Source: a virus. Taken from it: a DNA stretch of 36,955 nucleotides. The notes under the pieces were generated by a model. It was given only the letters and a program-made list of their open reading frames with translations, ran no database searches and had not been told where the DNA came from. Made by a program: the position numbers and the translations under genes. Location: positions 1-36,955 of the IMG/VR virus record IMGVR_UViG_3300042560_001089; one strand, written 5' to 3'. Below are positions 36,479 to 36,955 of the stretch, one piece after another (the stretch's first letter is position 1; each line of letters starts with the position of its first letter).

Positions 36479-36955
36479 TAGCCCCTATAAGCCCACGGGC
36501 TGACGTACTGGCGACCAAACGGGCTGTAAGTCGAGTTCAACGCGCCGTAGGTCATCCGTCCGCCGTTCTGCTGGTTCGACGGGGTTGTCCCCATGAGAGC
36601 CTGAGCAATAGGCGATACGCCCGACCCGGACGCGCCGGATTGCGTGGGGTTGTAGTTATCCGCCGTACCGGAAACCGGGCCTTCATTATCCGTTTCGCCG
36701 GAAGGGCCGATTGCCGCCGTGGTCTGCCCCGTCACGCTGCCGGATGCGGTCTGTGTATTCGGTGCGGACTGCGGGCCGTTAAAGCCGGTCATGCTCGCAA
36801 TTCCGCCGATGGCGCGATCCGTCAGAGAGCGACCCGCAACGCCGGGGGATGCCGAAGCCATGCCGACAAGATTATTCACCAAGCCGAACGCGCCCGGCAT
36901 GGCTACGTTCGCCAGCGTCGAAAACGGCTTGTCCTGAAGGTCTTGCACAAACTCG
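36478..36955 (-). CDS. Virion-associated protein, C-terminal part (continues from 577-1)
   Basis: The right-edge portion of the gene starting at 577. It is in frame with the left-edge portion when position 146 is aligned with 36955; the joined protein has about 302 aa. This part reads LVNNLVGMASASPGVAGRSL, followed by a Thr/Ser/Gly/Asn-rich stretch (residues about 220-270) and an aromatic end YGALNSTYSPFGRQYVSPWAYRG. Low complexity and neighbours suggest a flexible virion part. Translation from an in-frame GTG at 36948 is only an artefact of the cut. Confidence 0.8.
   Translation of the reverse strand, partial: EFVQDLQDKPFSTLANVAMPGAFGLVNNLVGMASASPGVAGRSLTDRAIGGIASMTGFNGPQSAPNTQTASGSVTGQTTAAIGPSGETDNEGPVSGTADNYNPTQSGASGSGVSPIAQALMGTTPSNQQNGGRMTYGALNSTYSPFGRQYVSPWAYRG
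36810..36955. repeat. Terminal redundancy, right copy (pairs with 1-146)
   Basis: Matches 1-146 except at three positions near its start (36825, 36826 and 36829), all silent in the overlapping gene. See the left copy. Confidence 0.9.

Noticed and set aside
1-36955. CRISPR array, insertion sequence, integrase or attachment site
   Set aside because: No regularly spaced repeats, transposase motifs or tyrosine/serine recombinase motifs were seen.

Overview
The window looks like one complete, GC-rich genome of a short-tailed (podovirus-like) phage, given as a linear contig cut inside a virion gene. The first 146 bases return as the last 146 bases (1-146 = 36810-36955, with three differences at 16, 17 and 20). 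The gene at the left edge (577 down to 1) continues in frame into the gene at the right edge (36955 down to 36478). The non-redundant circle would be 36809 bp. The three differences are synonymous in that gene, which suggests two co-existing variants in a population assembly rather than random error. There is no integrase, no CI-size repressor, no tRNA and no RNA polymerase. The host is inferred to be an alphaproteobacterium, from the GTA_holin_3TM-type holin, the TSCPD-like and DUF6362-like proteins and the GC-rich codon use; this is inference only.

Layout. A divergent control region (19444-19597) separates two transcription units. To the right (+ strand, 19598-26694) runs a tightly coupled early operon of about 23 small genes, nearly all joined by ATGA, TGATG or TAATG overlaps. 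It includes a putative RecT/Red-beta-like annealing protein, a small SSB-like protein with an acidic DIPF tail, and an HNH/DUF968-like protein. To the left (- strand, from 19443 down) come a Cro/YdaS-like regulator, small genes, a PAPS-reductase-like protein, a TSCPD-like protein, a DNA methyltransferase interrupted at a ten-G tract, a DUF1064-like nuclease, a stand-alone DnaA domain IV protein, and a lambda O-like/P-like pair. The O-like gene contains a likely replication origin (palindromic repeats next to an AT-rich stretch). A DUF6362-like protein and a terminator close this block.

The late genes follow, also on the - strand: small and large terminase, portal, fibre/decoration-like proteins, scaffold, major capsid protein, decoration protein flanked by two near-identical terminators, connector, and tail hub (13089 down to 580). 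Across the contig join come a GNAT-fold protein, three ejection-type proteins, a tail fibre and a lysis cassette (36955 down to 26717). The two operons converge near 26.7 kb.

Several genes are too short for ordinary ORF lists but fit exactly between neighbours with stop/start coupling: 46 aa at 6901-7041, 35 aa at 11095-11202, 40 aa at 17392-17514, 41 aa at 26366-26491, and a 24-aa membrane peptide at 29654-29728. The observations most worth following are the DnaA-domain-IV/O-like/P-like replication module with its internal origin, the poly-G-interrupted methyltransferase, the duplicated stop/start junction at 13.9/14.1 kb, and the synonymous polymorphism at the contig join.
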